In this document: piece after piece, positions 14,705 through 21,510 of the stretch
How the letters are laid out: the number at the start of each line of letters is the position of its first letter
Numbering within the stretch: the stretch's first letter is position 1
IMG/VR virus record: IMGVR_UViG_3300025131_000488
Location: 1-21,974 of that record
From: a virus
DNA length: 21,974 nucleotides
Reading direction: 5' to 3' (one strand)
Program-made: the position numbers and the translations under genes
The notes under the pieces: generated by a model
The model's database searches: none
What the model was told of the DNA's origin: nothing
The model's input: the letters and a program-made list of their open reading frames with translations, nothing else

Positions 14705-15560
14705 TTATATTTATGGGAAGGTCTATATCGAAAGGTTCATCAGTATTATTATCTATAAATTCAATATTTAAATCTACATCTGGTGTTACTGATGATATAT
14801 AATCTCTAAATGCTTTAGAATCTATTGCAAGAAATTCATCATTAACAAAGGTTCTTATAGTTCCTTGTGCTATATCACCATCTATGGCAGTAATTGTATG
14901 TATTAATCGAGTTGTTAATTGTGCATCACCCATACCAGTTCTTTTAAAAGCTCTCTTTTTTGCCTTTAATTCTTCATCTATTTGATTTATATTTTTATGT
15001 GATAACACTTTAAAGGAAATAGTTCTTTTGGATGCCGGTAATTGAAATGTAAATTCATTGACTCCAGGAGTAATTAATGATTCATCAAATTCTTTATGAT
15101 CTAATTGAGTTAAATCAATAGTTTCTTTTTGTTGTTCTCCGGATGGTCCTGTAACCGTTACTTCGTAATCTTTTCCATATCCTAAAACTCTAGCTGCGAT
15201 CATTACAGCATTCTTATCTCCAACTAATAAATCATTATAATTAATTTTTTCGCCTTTTCCATTTCCAATAATTAAAGCTCTAAATAATTTATCTAAAACA
15301 ACTCCTTGTTTAATATATGATTGTGTAGTAAGAATATCTTCTTCCCTTGCAGTCATATATTTCATTTCTATTTGTCCTTGGGATAAAGGATTATCTTTAT
15401 CATACAACAATCCTTTACTTGGAAGATCTATTATTTCGGTTGGAAATTTATGTTCTCGTGCTTTTGTTTCTTCATACTGCTTAACTGCAGCTGCTTTAGC
15501 TCGTTCGTCTGTCATCTTTGCTTTCGTTTTTCCTGGATACTGGTCTGTAACTGTTGGCAT
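14682..15560 (-). CDS. gp26: gp26-like tail/baseplate assembly protein
   Basis: 292 residues when read to its own stop. The block FPTEIIDLPSKGLLYDKDNP (39-58), with QIEMKYMTAREEDILTTQSY (63-82) and IKQGVVLDKLFRALIIGNG shortly after, is characteristic of gp26-type baseplate proteins in cyanophage and other marine T4-like phages (T4 gp26 is 208 residues). The N-terminus is Lys-rich and the C-terminal half is beta-rich and acidic. It lies between the tube gene and the tape measure, the place where other tailed phages keep tail-assembly chaperones made as short and frameshifted long forms. Its last codons hold the slippery T run leading into the gp51-like frame. It has an AAAGGAA site, a long leader, and a promoter motif just after the tube terminator. 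Confidence 0.75.
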   Translation of the reverse strand: MPTVTDQYPGKTKAKMTDERAKAAAVKQYEETKAREHKFPTEIIDLPSKGLLYDKDNPLSQGQIEMKYMTAREEDILTTQSYIKQGVVLDKLFRALIIGNGKGEKINYNDLLVGDKNAVMIAARVLGYGKDYEVTVTGPSGEQQKETIDLTQLDHKEFDESLITPGVNEFTFQLPASKRTISFKVLSHKNINQIDEELKAKKRAFKRTGMGDAQLTTRLIHTITAIDGDIAQGTIRTFVNDEFLAIDSKAFRDYISSVTPDVDLNIEFIDNNTDEPFDIDLPININFFWPRA

Positions 15561-15602
15561 ATTATGTTTCCTTTTTTGTCATTAACTCTTTAAGTATTTA
15601 AT

Positions 15603-15610
15603 ATAAATAT
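15603..15610 (-). promoter_or_regulatory. ATATTTAT motif, candidate late promoter, upstream of gp26-like
   Basis: The coding strand reads CATATTTATATTAAA immediately downstream of the tube terminator and 43 bases before the ATG at 15560, restarting transcription for the gp26/gp51 unit. Confidence 0.6.
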
Positions 15611-15618
15611 GATGAAAC

Positions 15619-15648
15619 AAAAAAAATCCCACCTAATGGTAGGATTTT
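15619..15648 (-). terminator. intrinsic terminator after tail tube gene
   Basis: On the coding strand AATCCTACC, loop ATTA, GGTGGGATT forms a 9-bp stem (one G-U pair) followed by a run of eight T. It lies 20 bases after the tube stop and just before the next promoter motif, so sheath and tube transcripts would end here. Confidence 0.85.
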
Positions 15649-15667
15649 CAATACTCGCAAGGTCAAT

Positions 15668-16156
15668 TTAGAATTGTAATATTGCGTAATCGTATTTTAT
15701 AGTTAGTTCAATGTTGATGGCATCTTCTGTTGCCCAATCCATATCACCAAATGTAGCAGAGCTAATCCAAGCTCCTTTTATTGTCCATTCTTCAACTTTA
15801 TCACCAACTGGACCTAAAGCATTTAAGATTAAATCCTTTTTATAGAAATCACTATATCCATCTCTACCTGTTACTGATTCATGATGTAAACGAACCCATT
15901 CCATTACTGATTGAGCGCCTGATGGAACTACTGGATCATATAATGTTAATGTTATATCTTGCCATCTAGATTTTCCTTTTAACTTTCGCTCTACATTGAT
16001 ATGATCAAGAATTAATTCTCCTTGGTCTATTGATGGCCGGCTGGCCGCTTTTACGATATAGGAAGGAATTCCTTCTACATACATTATAAACCTATTTGCT
16101 ACTTTAGGTTCGAATGCCGTAAACATTACCTCGGTTGGATCTAATAATTCTGCCAT
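15668..16156 (-). CDS. gp19: tail tube protein (gp19)
   Basis: 162 residues, almost the same length as T4 gp19 (163). FEPKVANRFIMYVEGIPSYI (15-34), ISSATFGDMDWATEDAINIE (131-150) and the closing LTIKYDYAILQF are the tube-protein pattern, with paired beta strands forming the inner barrel of stacked hexamers. It directly follows the sheath gene, as in T4, and is bracketed by its own promoter motif, an AAGGAG site and an intrinsic terminator, matching a protein needed in many copies. Confidence 0.92.
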   Translation of the reverse strand: MAELLDPTEVMFTAFEPKVANRFIMYVEGIPSYIVKAASRPSIDQGELILDHINVERKLKGKSRWQDITLTLYDPVVPSGAQSVMEWVRLHHESVTGRDGYSDFYKKDLILNALGPVGDKVEEWTIKGAWISSATFGDMDWATEDAINIELTIKYDYAILQF

Positions 16157-16181
16157 TTATAATTCTCCTTATTATTTTAAT

Positions 16182-16189
16182 ATAAATAT
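16182..16189 (-). promoter_or_regulatory. ATATTTAT motif, candidate late promoter, upstream of tail tube
   Basis: The coding strand reads CATATTTATATTAAAA in the sheath-tube gap, 25 bases before the tube ATG and followed by AAGGAG. Confidence 0.6.
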
Positions 16190-16192
16190 GCA

Positions 16193-16212
16193 GAAACTAA
16201 AAAATTAGCTTC
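16193..16212 (-). other. small hairpin in sheath-tube gap
   Basis: The coding strand has GAAGCTAA, TTTT loop, TTAGTTTC: an 8-bp stem with one G-U pair directly upstream of the tube promoter motif. There is no T tract after it, so it is at best a weak terminator or an mRNA 3'-end structure for the sheath message. Confidence 0.3.
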
Positions 16213-16237
16213 CACATATTATATCAAATCATTTTCC

Positions 16238-18418
16238 TTATTCTGGAAATGCAGCTCCGGTAGGTAAGATATTGAAATCAATAATAATAAATTCTGCAGT
16301 CTTGGCTGGTTGCAAGAATATTTGTCCCACCATTTCATTTCTATCAATTACATCTGGTGTATTATTTGATTCATCCATTACTACTTTAAATGCATATAAT
16401 CCTTGTCTCTGCTGTACACTTTCCAAATATGGATTAACTATATTTAAAAATCTATTTCTAGTAGCTGCAGTATTGTTTTCAAATACCAAATACCTGGTAG
16501 CTGAAGCAATAAATTTCTTAGCTGCTATCAATAATCTTCGTACATTTACTCTATCTAACGCGGATGCCTTTTTCTGCAACGTTTTTTGTCCCCAAGCTGT
16601 TACACCTGCATTTGGAAAGGTTGCAATAGGATTAATATTTCCTTCATATAAAGTATCCCTATTCACATGCGTCAATTTTCTTTCTGCCTGGACTGCCATA
16701 TCAATTCCACCTCTATTCAAACCTGCAGGTGCAAACCATTCAGCTGCTACAGAATCGTTAAAGGCATATACTCCACCCATTAAAGTGGATGGTGGAACCC
16801 AAACATAATTACCAACTAGGTTATCATATACCTGCATCCAAGGATAATACATAGCAACATAATTACTATCATATCCTTCCGCTTGAGTGGTGGCAGTTCC
16901 TAATGTCGAATTATAAGTAGTAGGATCTGCTATATAAAAACAATCTCCTCTATTTTCACACATACTAACTGCTTTATCAACAATGGAAGAATGAACACTA
17001 TTAACAATACCAGGCATCAATAATAAATTAATATCAAATTCGTCTTGATTACTTAATATATTAATTGCATCTTCATATGAAGTTTTTCCTGATCCGGCTG
17101 TTTCTGGCAATAATCCTTGAGACTGCAATCCAATGTTTTCATAAAAATTTGCTGGTACTTGTACTGTTCCATCACTACCTCCAGAAAAGGTTCCAGAAAC
17201 TGCTGCTGGGAGAGATCCTGAAAGTGAATTGGTTCTTATAGTACCGTTAGAATTTAAATAATTCATAGTAGTTAAAACAGGTGCTACTCTTACATATTTT
17301 GATTTATTTGGATAAGATCCTGATAATTGAAGGAATGGTGATGTTGTTCCACCATCTCTTACTGTCATGACCTGGTCTCCAATTACCTTAGCAATATAAT
17401 TTGGTGAATTAGGATCTAACGTCAAATTATTATATTGTTCCATATATGTTTTACGCTTAATCGTATCATCACCTCTTCGTATACCTAAATTAAAAGTTCC
17501 TTTTGCATTATTTACATTTGATATTTCCCATCGCATGTTATCTACTGAACCAGATTGTTGTACTAAAGCATTATTTGTTGTTTCATCAGATGTTGAACCT
17601 GAGCCGTCTGTAGATGCTTGGGTTCTTCCACTATTCATTAATTTCCCATCAGCTAATGTATGTAGTACAAAAGATGGTCCGGCATTTGTACCGGTTGTAG
17701 TACTAGTTCCTCCTGCTGTCGTAGCTACTACATTACCAACGCCTGCTGTTGCAGAACTGGTTGCCATTGTTATGCCATTATATGTTGCGCCGGCTGCTGA
17801 TCCTGATATTCCAAATAATCCTGCTATAAAAGATGCTGAAACTGATCCTGATAATGCTGAATTATTTACTTCTATAGTTAAGTTTGTAGCTGTTGCAGTT
17901 ACAGACGAACCGGTGGAAAAGAAATAAAGTTTCCCATCGGGATCATCAGCTGGTATAGGATCGCCAGATGCAATAAATCTCCATGTTGCACTATTTTCAT
18001 CTACGATTCGCATTTCTTGATTATCTACCCATGCTGCATCAAAAGTAACAGATGCGCTCGCAAAAGTGTCACCGGTGGTGGTAGTTGTTCCTGATGAAGC
18101 AACGTTTGATTGTGCTCCACTATAAGAACCGGCTAATATTCTTACTACTGTTAATGTATTTCCGGCATTTAAATATGATTTAGCAGTATATGATGTTAAA
18201 TACTGATATGATTTTTCTGATGCTCCAGAACCGCTTATAAATTTGTCTCCAAACATTTGTTGGTATTCAGAATAGCTACTTACTATTTTTGGTACGCCTG
18301 CTGGTCCTTTTACGGTGGGGCCTACTACTGCGGCGCCAATAGCAGCAATTCCTGCGGGTAAAAACGATTGATCAACTTCTCTCGTAAATACGCCAGGACT
18401 TACAATTTTTTCGGCCAT
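16238..18418 (-). CDS. gp18: tail sheath protein (gp18)
   Basis: 726 residues (T4 gp18: 659). The N-terminus MAEKIVSPGVFTREVDQSFL is the classic sheath opening; the C-terminal third carries RRLLIAAKKFIASATRYLVF, NNTAATRNRFLNIVNPYLES and the closing EFIIIDFNILPTGAAFPE. These C-terminal strands knit neighbouring subunits into the contractile lattice. Residues about 105-280 are a Ser/Thr/Gly/Ala-rich low-complexity domain, probably surface-exposed and a variable insertion relative to the core. It has a strong AAGGAG site and promoter motif, and the tube gene follows. Confidence 0.95.
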   Translation of the reverse strand: MAEKIVSPGVFTREVDQSFLPAGIAAIGAAVVGPTVKGPAGVPKIVSSYSEYQQMFGDKFISGSGASEKSYQYLTSYTAKSYLNAGNTLTVVRILAGSYSGAQSNVASSGTTTTTGDTFASASVTFDAAWVDNQEMRIVDENSATWRFIASGDPIPADDPDGKLYFFSTGSSVTATATNLTIEVNNSALSGSVSASFIAGLFGISGSAAGATYNGITMATSSATAGVGNVVATTAGGTSTTTGTNAGPSFVLHTLADGKLMNSGRTQASTDGSGSTSDETTNNALVQQSGSVDNMRWEISNVNNAKGTFNLGIRRGDDTIKRKTYMEQYNNLTLDPNSPNYIAKVIGDQVMTVRDGGTTSPFLQLSGSYPNKSKYVRVAPVLTTMNYLNSNGTIRTNSLSGSLPAAVSGTFSGGSDGTVQVPANFYENIGLQSQGLLPETAGSGKTSYEDAINILSNQDEFDINLLLMPGIVNSVHSSIVDKAVSMCENRGDCFYIADPTTYNSTLGTATTQAEGYDSNYVAMYYPWMQVYDNLVGNYVWVPPSTLMGGVYAFNDSVAAEWFAPAGLNRGGIDMAVQAERKLTHVNRDTLYEGNINPIATFPNAGVTAWGQKTLQKKASALDRVNVRRLLIAAKKFIASATRYLVFENNTAATRNRFLNIVNPYLESVQQRQGLYAFKVVMDESNNTPDVIDRNEMVGQIFLQPAKTAEFIIIDFNILPTGAAFPE

Positions 18419-18451
18419 TATATACTCCTTTTTATTTCTTTAAATTTATTA

Positions 18452-18459
18452 ATAAATAT
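18452..18459 (-). promoter_or_regulatory. ATATTTAT motif, candidate late promoter, upstream of sheath
   Basis: The coding strand reads ACATATTTATTAATAAA 33 bases before the sheath ATG, with AAAAGGAG between. Confidence 0.6.
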
Positions 18460-18480
18460 GTACATTAAATGTTAAACATA

Positions 18481-18756
18481 TTATTCTACTGGCTTAAATG
18501 TACCACTATCTAAATCAAGTGTTCCGGCGCCATATTTTTTATTTAATTCTTCAACTAAAGCTTTTTCTTTTTCCTGTAACGATTTAAAATCTTCTTCTGC
18601 TTGAGCTTCTGCTCTATATAATTCTTCTAATCGTTGTTTTGTTAAAAATATTTCAATCTTTAACTGTCCAAATTCAACTACTTTATTTGAACTTGCATCT
18701 CTTAATTTAGAGACTTGTTTAACTTCTTCATCCGTAAACTTTATTTCCTGTGCCAT
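18481..18756 (-). CDS. small coiled-coil protein upstream of sheath
   Basis: 91 residues from the ATG at 18756, which has AAGGA upstream; an earlier ATG at 18792 lies next to the promoter motif, lacks a ribosome site and is rejected. The sequence is a long charged helix with heptad-like Leu/Ile spacing (KIEIFLTKQRLEELYRAEAQ, EKEKALVEELNKKYG), then a short tail GAGTLDLDSGTFKP. Similar small coiled-coil proteins occur beside sheath genes in marine T4-like phages as I recall, but without a known function. Possible roles are assembly chaperone or minor virion protein. Confidence 0.7.
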   Translation of the reverse strand: MAQEIKFTDEEVKQVSKLRDASSNKVVEFGQLKIEIFLTKQRLEELYRAEAQAEEDFKSLQEKEKALVEELNKKYGAGTLDLDSGTFKPVE

Positions 18757-18794
18757 AACGTATAATTCCTTTTTTTTAAAATAACTAATCATAA

Positions 18795-18802
18795 ATAAAT
18801 AT
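18795..18802 (-). promoter_or_regulatory. ATATTTAT motif, candidate late promoter, upstream of coiled-coil gene
   Basis: The coding strand reads CAATATTTATTTATGA 38 bases before the chosen ATG. It overlaps the end of a perfect 16-bp palindrome. Confidence 0.5.
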
Positions 18803-18817
18803 TGAAATATATTTCAA
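18802..18817 (-). promoter_or_regulatory. perfect 16-bp palindrome next to promoter motif
   Basis: TTGAAATATATTTCAA, a perfect inverted repeat, directly abuts the upstream side of the ATATTTAT motif in the gap between gp15 and the coiled-coil gene. It could be an operator-like protein site. It is too AT-rich and loop-poor for a convincing terminator. Confidence 0.35.
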
Positions 18818-18841
18818 ACCAACCAATTATTTTCTGTAATT

Positions 18842-19732
18842 TTATAGAAGTTTTTTGAAATTTCCATTCGTATTATCAGTATATCCTTCAGGTGGAGGGT
18901 TTGTTACATTTGCATTAAATGTCTCAGTCTCACCTTTAAAAGAAATCCGTTTGACTGAATATGCCTTTTTCATAGTTTCTTGACGCAACTCATCTTGCAT
19001 TAATAATGTACCTTTTGTTAGTAATGGTAACGTAGCTCTCACCATTCTATCCTGACCAATATCGTTCATAGTTTCAAAAGTATAATCTTGTATGTAGGTT
19101 GTAAATTTCCATGTATCACCCCAAGCAAATCCACCCGTTGGCATGATCTGTTCAATTATCGAATTTAACTGTTCTACATATTCTGCCCAAATAAATAATT
19201 CATATGCAACATCAATAAATTCTGGGACTGCGGTTACAAAAAATTCTTCGGTTGGTTTTGAATTTTGTAACATGCTAAATCTATCATATTTATTAGCCAA
19301 TGTATATTTGTTTTTCATTAATTGAGCATTGCCGGCGGGATTAAGATTAACGTCTAATTTCTTTAACATATCTCGTTCAGTAATTGTCGATCTCCGTAGT
19401 GTCATTAACGGTGTCATTAACTTACCAGTTGAATCTCGCATATAACCATGTTTCTGTATCTGACTCCATTTTTCTCCATTTGCGTAAGATAAAGGAACAT
19501 CTAAAGTATTATCATTTTCTATAATTTGGGGCCGGATGGCATTTCGTATGTACCACATTATCGCATAGTCAATATCATATATTGTACATCTAGGAGTTTT
19601 AACTGTATCAGTGTCTCTACGTACCTCATTGGCTCTTCCGGGTGCATCTTGTACAGGATCGCCAGCGGTATCAGTTATACCTGAATTTTCTATAAACGTT
19701 GAATATGTTCTATGTAATTTTGGTTTTGCCAT
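18842..19732 (-). CDS. gp15: tail completion / sheath terminator protein (gp15)
   Basis: 296 residues (T4 gp15: 272). VAYELFIWAEYVEQLNSIIE (175-194) with QIMP following aligns with the T4 segment YELSIFTRYEDDMFQIVEQILP, and TLDVPLSYANGEKW (76-89) with T4 FIRVPITYASKEHF; the C-terminal NVTNPPPEGY also matches T4's proline-rich end. In T4, gp15 hexamers cap the finished tube and sheath and join the tail to the neck. It follows the gp14-like gene after three bases, with an AAGGAATT site. Confidence 0.82.
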   Translation of the reverse strand: MAKPKLHRTYSTFIENSGITDTAGDPVQDAPGRANEVRRDTDTVKTPRCTIYDIDYAIMWYIRNAIRPQIIENDNTLDVPLSYANGEKWSQIQKHGYMRDSTGKLMTPLMTLRRSTITERDMLKKLDVNLNPAGNAQLMKNKYTLANKYDRFSMLQNSKPTEEFFVTAVPEFIDVAYELFIWAEYVEQLNSIIEQIMPTGGFAWGDTWKFTTYIQDYTFETMNDIGQDRMVRATLPLLTKGTLLMQDELRQETMKKAYSVKRISFKGETETFNANVTNPPPEGYTDNTNGNFKKLL

Positions 19733-19735
19733 ATA

Positions 19736-20275
19736 TTATAAATTCCTTGGTAATTGATATTCAGTATTTACTCCGCCGCTTCTTACTTCTACTAAATTTA
19801 ATCTATTTCTTCTGGTTACATGGGTATCACAAACAATACTTACACTATACCCAAATTCTGTTATTTCTCCTTCTGTAAATCCTAGATTTGTATCTGGATT
19901 CCTTCCTGACCAATATTGGCTACCATGTACGACATCAACTTCATGATATTCTAAATCCCACCATAAGATATCTCCAGTTTCGATTATAGCACTAATATCT
20001 TTTAAATCATCCCGGAGGAACGCAAAAGTACCGGTACGTGTACCTTCTAATCCATAATCATCTCCTGCCATTTCTAATGGTTCTTTAAGTACCAAACAAT
20101 GTAACTTTACAGGTCGATAATATTGTTTATTATCCGATTCACCGTATATATTTTCGCGTGTATCAGGCAAAGAAAGTTTATACCATTCAATTTCAACATC
20201 AACATATCGGTTAATAAGTTCTCTATTAACACTTCTAATTAAACTTGCATCTCTGCCACTTCCAAATAAAGCCAT
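19736..20275 (-). CDS. gp14: neck protein (gp14-like)
   Basis: 179 residues, between the gp13-like and gp15 genes, which is the T4 gene order 13-14-15. It has an ENIYGESDNKQYYRPVKLHC segment (about 41-60) and a beta-rich core GDILWWDLEYHEVDVVHGSQ (101-120) with YWSGRNPDT after it. T4 gp14 is 256 residues, so this is shorter. In T4 it forms the neck ring with gp13, joining filled heads to tails. The assignment is from position plus these weak patterns. It begins two bases after the gp13-like stop, with TAGGA in front. Confidence 0.6.
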   Translation of the reverse strand: MALFGSGRDASLIRSVNRELINRYVDVEIEWYKLSLPDTRENIYGESDNKQYYRPVKLHCLVLKEPLEMAGDDYGLEGTRTGTFAFLRDDLKDISAIIETGDILWWDLEYHEVDVVHGSQYWSGRNPDTNLGFTEGEITEFGYSVSIVCDTHVTRRNRLNLVEVRSGGVNTEYQLPRNL

Positions 20276-20277
20276 AA

Positions 20278-21438
20278 TTATCCTACATAAATTTTAAGCG
20301 GTATCTTATTTAATTGCAATTGTAAAGCATCAGACTCAGCTTGTTTTCTTTCTAACTGAGCTTGTCTGGATAAAGTTTCTAACGTTTCTTTTAACTCAAG
20401 TATTAACGCTTCCTTTTCTGTGCCGGCTGCGGCAATTAGATCTGCTCCATTTAAAGTTAATTCTGCGTTAGGTATTGGTAACGTTGCATACTTTCCTCTT
20501 ATATAACCTAACATTTCTTTAGCTAGAGCTAGTGTATATTTTCTAATCCATTGTCGTCCGACTGAATTAATAGTCGTATATTTCATATTATCATACGGAA
20601 TATTACTATAATCTGATATACCAGCGTAATTACTACGTAATGGCCGGCCACGATCAGCTTGATCTATATAATTAAACCATAACTTAAAATTATAAGTAGG
20701 GATTGGAAATAATCTCAATCTACTGTCATTAGTTAATTGAAATCCGTATCCAGATTTTCGTATCTGATCATTAAATTCTATTCCTTGAATTCGAAGTACA
20801 TCGGCATACATCGGCATCATCATAAATGAAACGCCAGGAGAATAATTACCCCATCCAAACATTTCTAACATGTTCTGGGATCCTAATCCAGTACCTATAA
20901 ATGGATCAAAATATTTTACTATAGCAGGTGGTGGGTCATGGAATATTCTAGTTACTTCAAAATTAGTAGTTGCTGGAGAACCACTTTCGAATGACACCAG
21001 ACTAGTATCTGTTAAATCATAAAACGACTTACCGGTGGTAACTGTTAAAGATCCGGTGTAAACATTATATGTTCCTCCACTACCAGCTTCAGAACCATAT
21101 TCTTTAGCTAAAGTAATTAGCCCACCAAAATTTGCCGATACATATTTTTGTGTTAAATTAGAAGATGTCGATTCGCCTTGCAAATTAATTAAGTTATCAC
21201 GTATATTAGATGTATTTACTTGATTACTATATTCTGATACTGCTTCTTCTAAACAAGTATAAAAGTTTATATCCTGAAGTTCAATATCATTTATTGGATA
21301 TCCTAATCTTCTCGCACACCATTCGGCAGCATTATCTGCTTCGGTTTGAAATAATAGTTCGTTATCATAAAATCCGAAGGGAGTATCTCCCGGAAAGAAT
21401 GATGATGATCCGGGCCAAATTGGAATGTTTACTGCCAT
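20278..21438 (-). CDS. gp13: neck protein (gp13-like)
   Basis: 386 residues (T4 gp13: 309). Visible blocks are FGFYDNELLFQTEADNAAEW (22-41), LGYPINDIELQDINFYTCLE (45-64) with EAVSEYSNQV after it, and near the end RQWIRKYTLALAKEMLGYIR (about 290-309), then GKYATLPIPNAELTLNGADL and a charged coiled-coil-like tail to KIPLKIYVG. The pattern and position fit the gp13 neck/connector protein of marine T4-like phages, forming the ring under the portal with gp14. A variable Ser/Gly/Thr-rich stretch (about 115-165) looks like an insertion. A promoter motif and AAAGGT site precede the ATG. Confidence 0.62.
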   Translation of the reverse strand: MAVNIPIWPGSSSFFPGDTPFGFYDNELLFQTEADNAAEWCARRLGYPINDIELQDINFYTCLEEAVSEYSNQVNTSNIRDNLINLQGESTSSNLTQKYVSANFGGLITLAKEYGSEAGSGGTYNVYTGSLTVTTGKSFYDLTDTSLVSFESGSPATTNFEVTRIFHDPPPAIVKYFDPFIGTGLGSQNMLEMFGWGNYSPGVSFMMMPMYADVLRIQGIEFNDQIRKSGYGFQLTNDSRLRLFPIPTYNFKLWFNYIDQADRGRPLRSNYAGISDYSNIPYDNMKYTTINSVGRQWIRKYTLALAKEMLGYIRGKYATLPIPNAELTLNGADLIAAAGTEKEALILELKETLETLSRQAQLERKQAESDALQLQLNKIPLKIYVG

Positions 21439-21453
21439 TGTTTACCTTTTTAT

Positions 21454-21461
21454 ATAAATAT
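21454..21461 (-). promoter_or_regulatory. ATATTTAT motif, candidate late promoter, upstream of gp13-like
   Basis: The coding strand reads GATATTTATATAAAAAGG with the ATG at 21438. It follows a short CTTCCGGAAG palindrome plus five T, which could be a weak terminator for the upstream gene. Confidence 0.55.
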
Positions 21462-21510
21462 CAAAAACTTCCGGAAGCAACTTAATTATAAACAGAAAAC
21501 TAATCCTCAT

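Noticed and set aside
16272-16808. 178-residue plus-strand ORF
   Set aside because: Antisense shadow of the sheath gene; other plus-strand frames (for example 8230-8664, 11616-12005, 17535-17927) are likewise antisense to well-supported genes.
18757-18792. Upstream extension of the coiled-coil gene to an ATG at 18792
   Set aside because: The extra 12 residues come from AT-rich leader sequence, the ATG has no ribosome site and lies next to the promoter motif. The ATG at 18756 has AAGGA at a suitable distance.
21442-21510. 22-residue ORF just before the gp13-like gene
   Set aside because: It starts right after the upstream stop with an AAAGGA site, but encodes a non-descript hydrophobic peptide and runs through the promoter motif. 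Too short and AT-driven to support.
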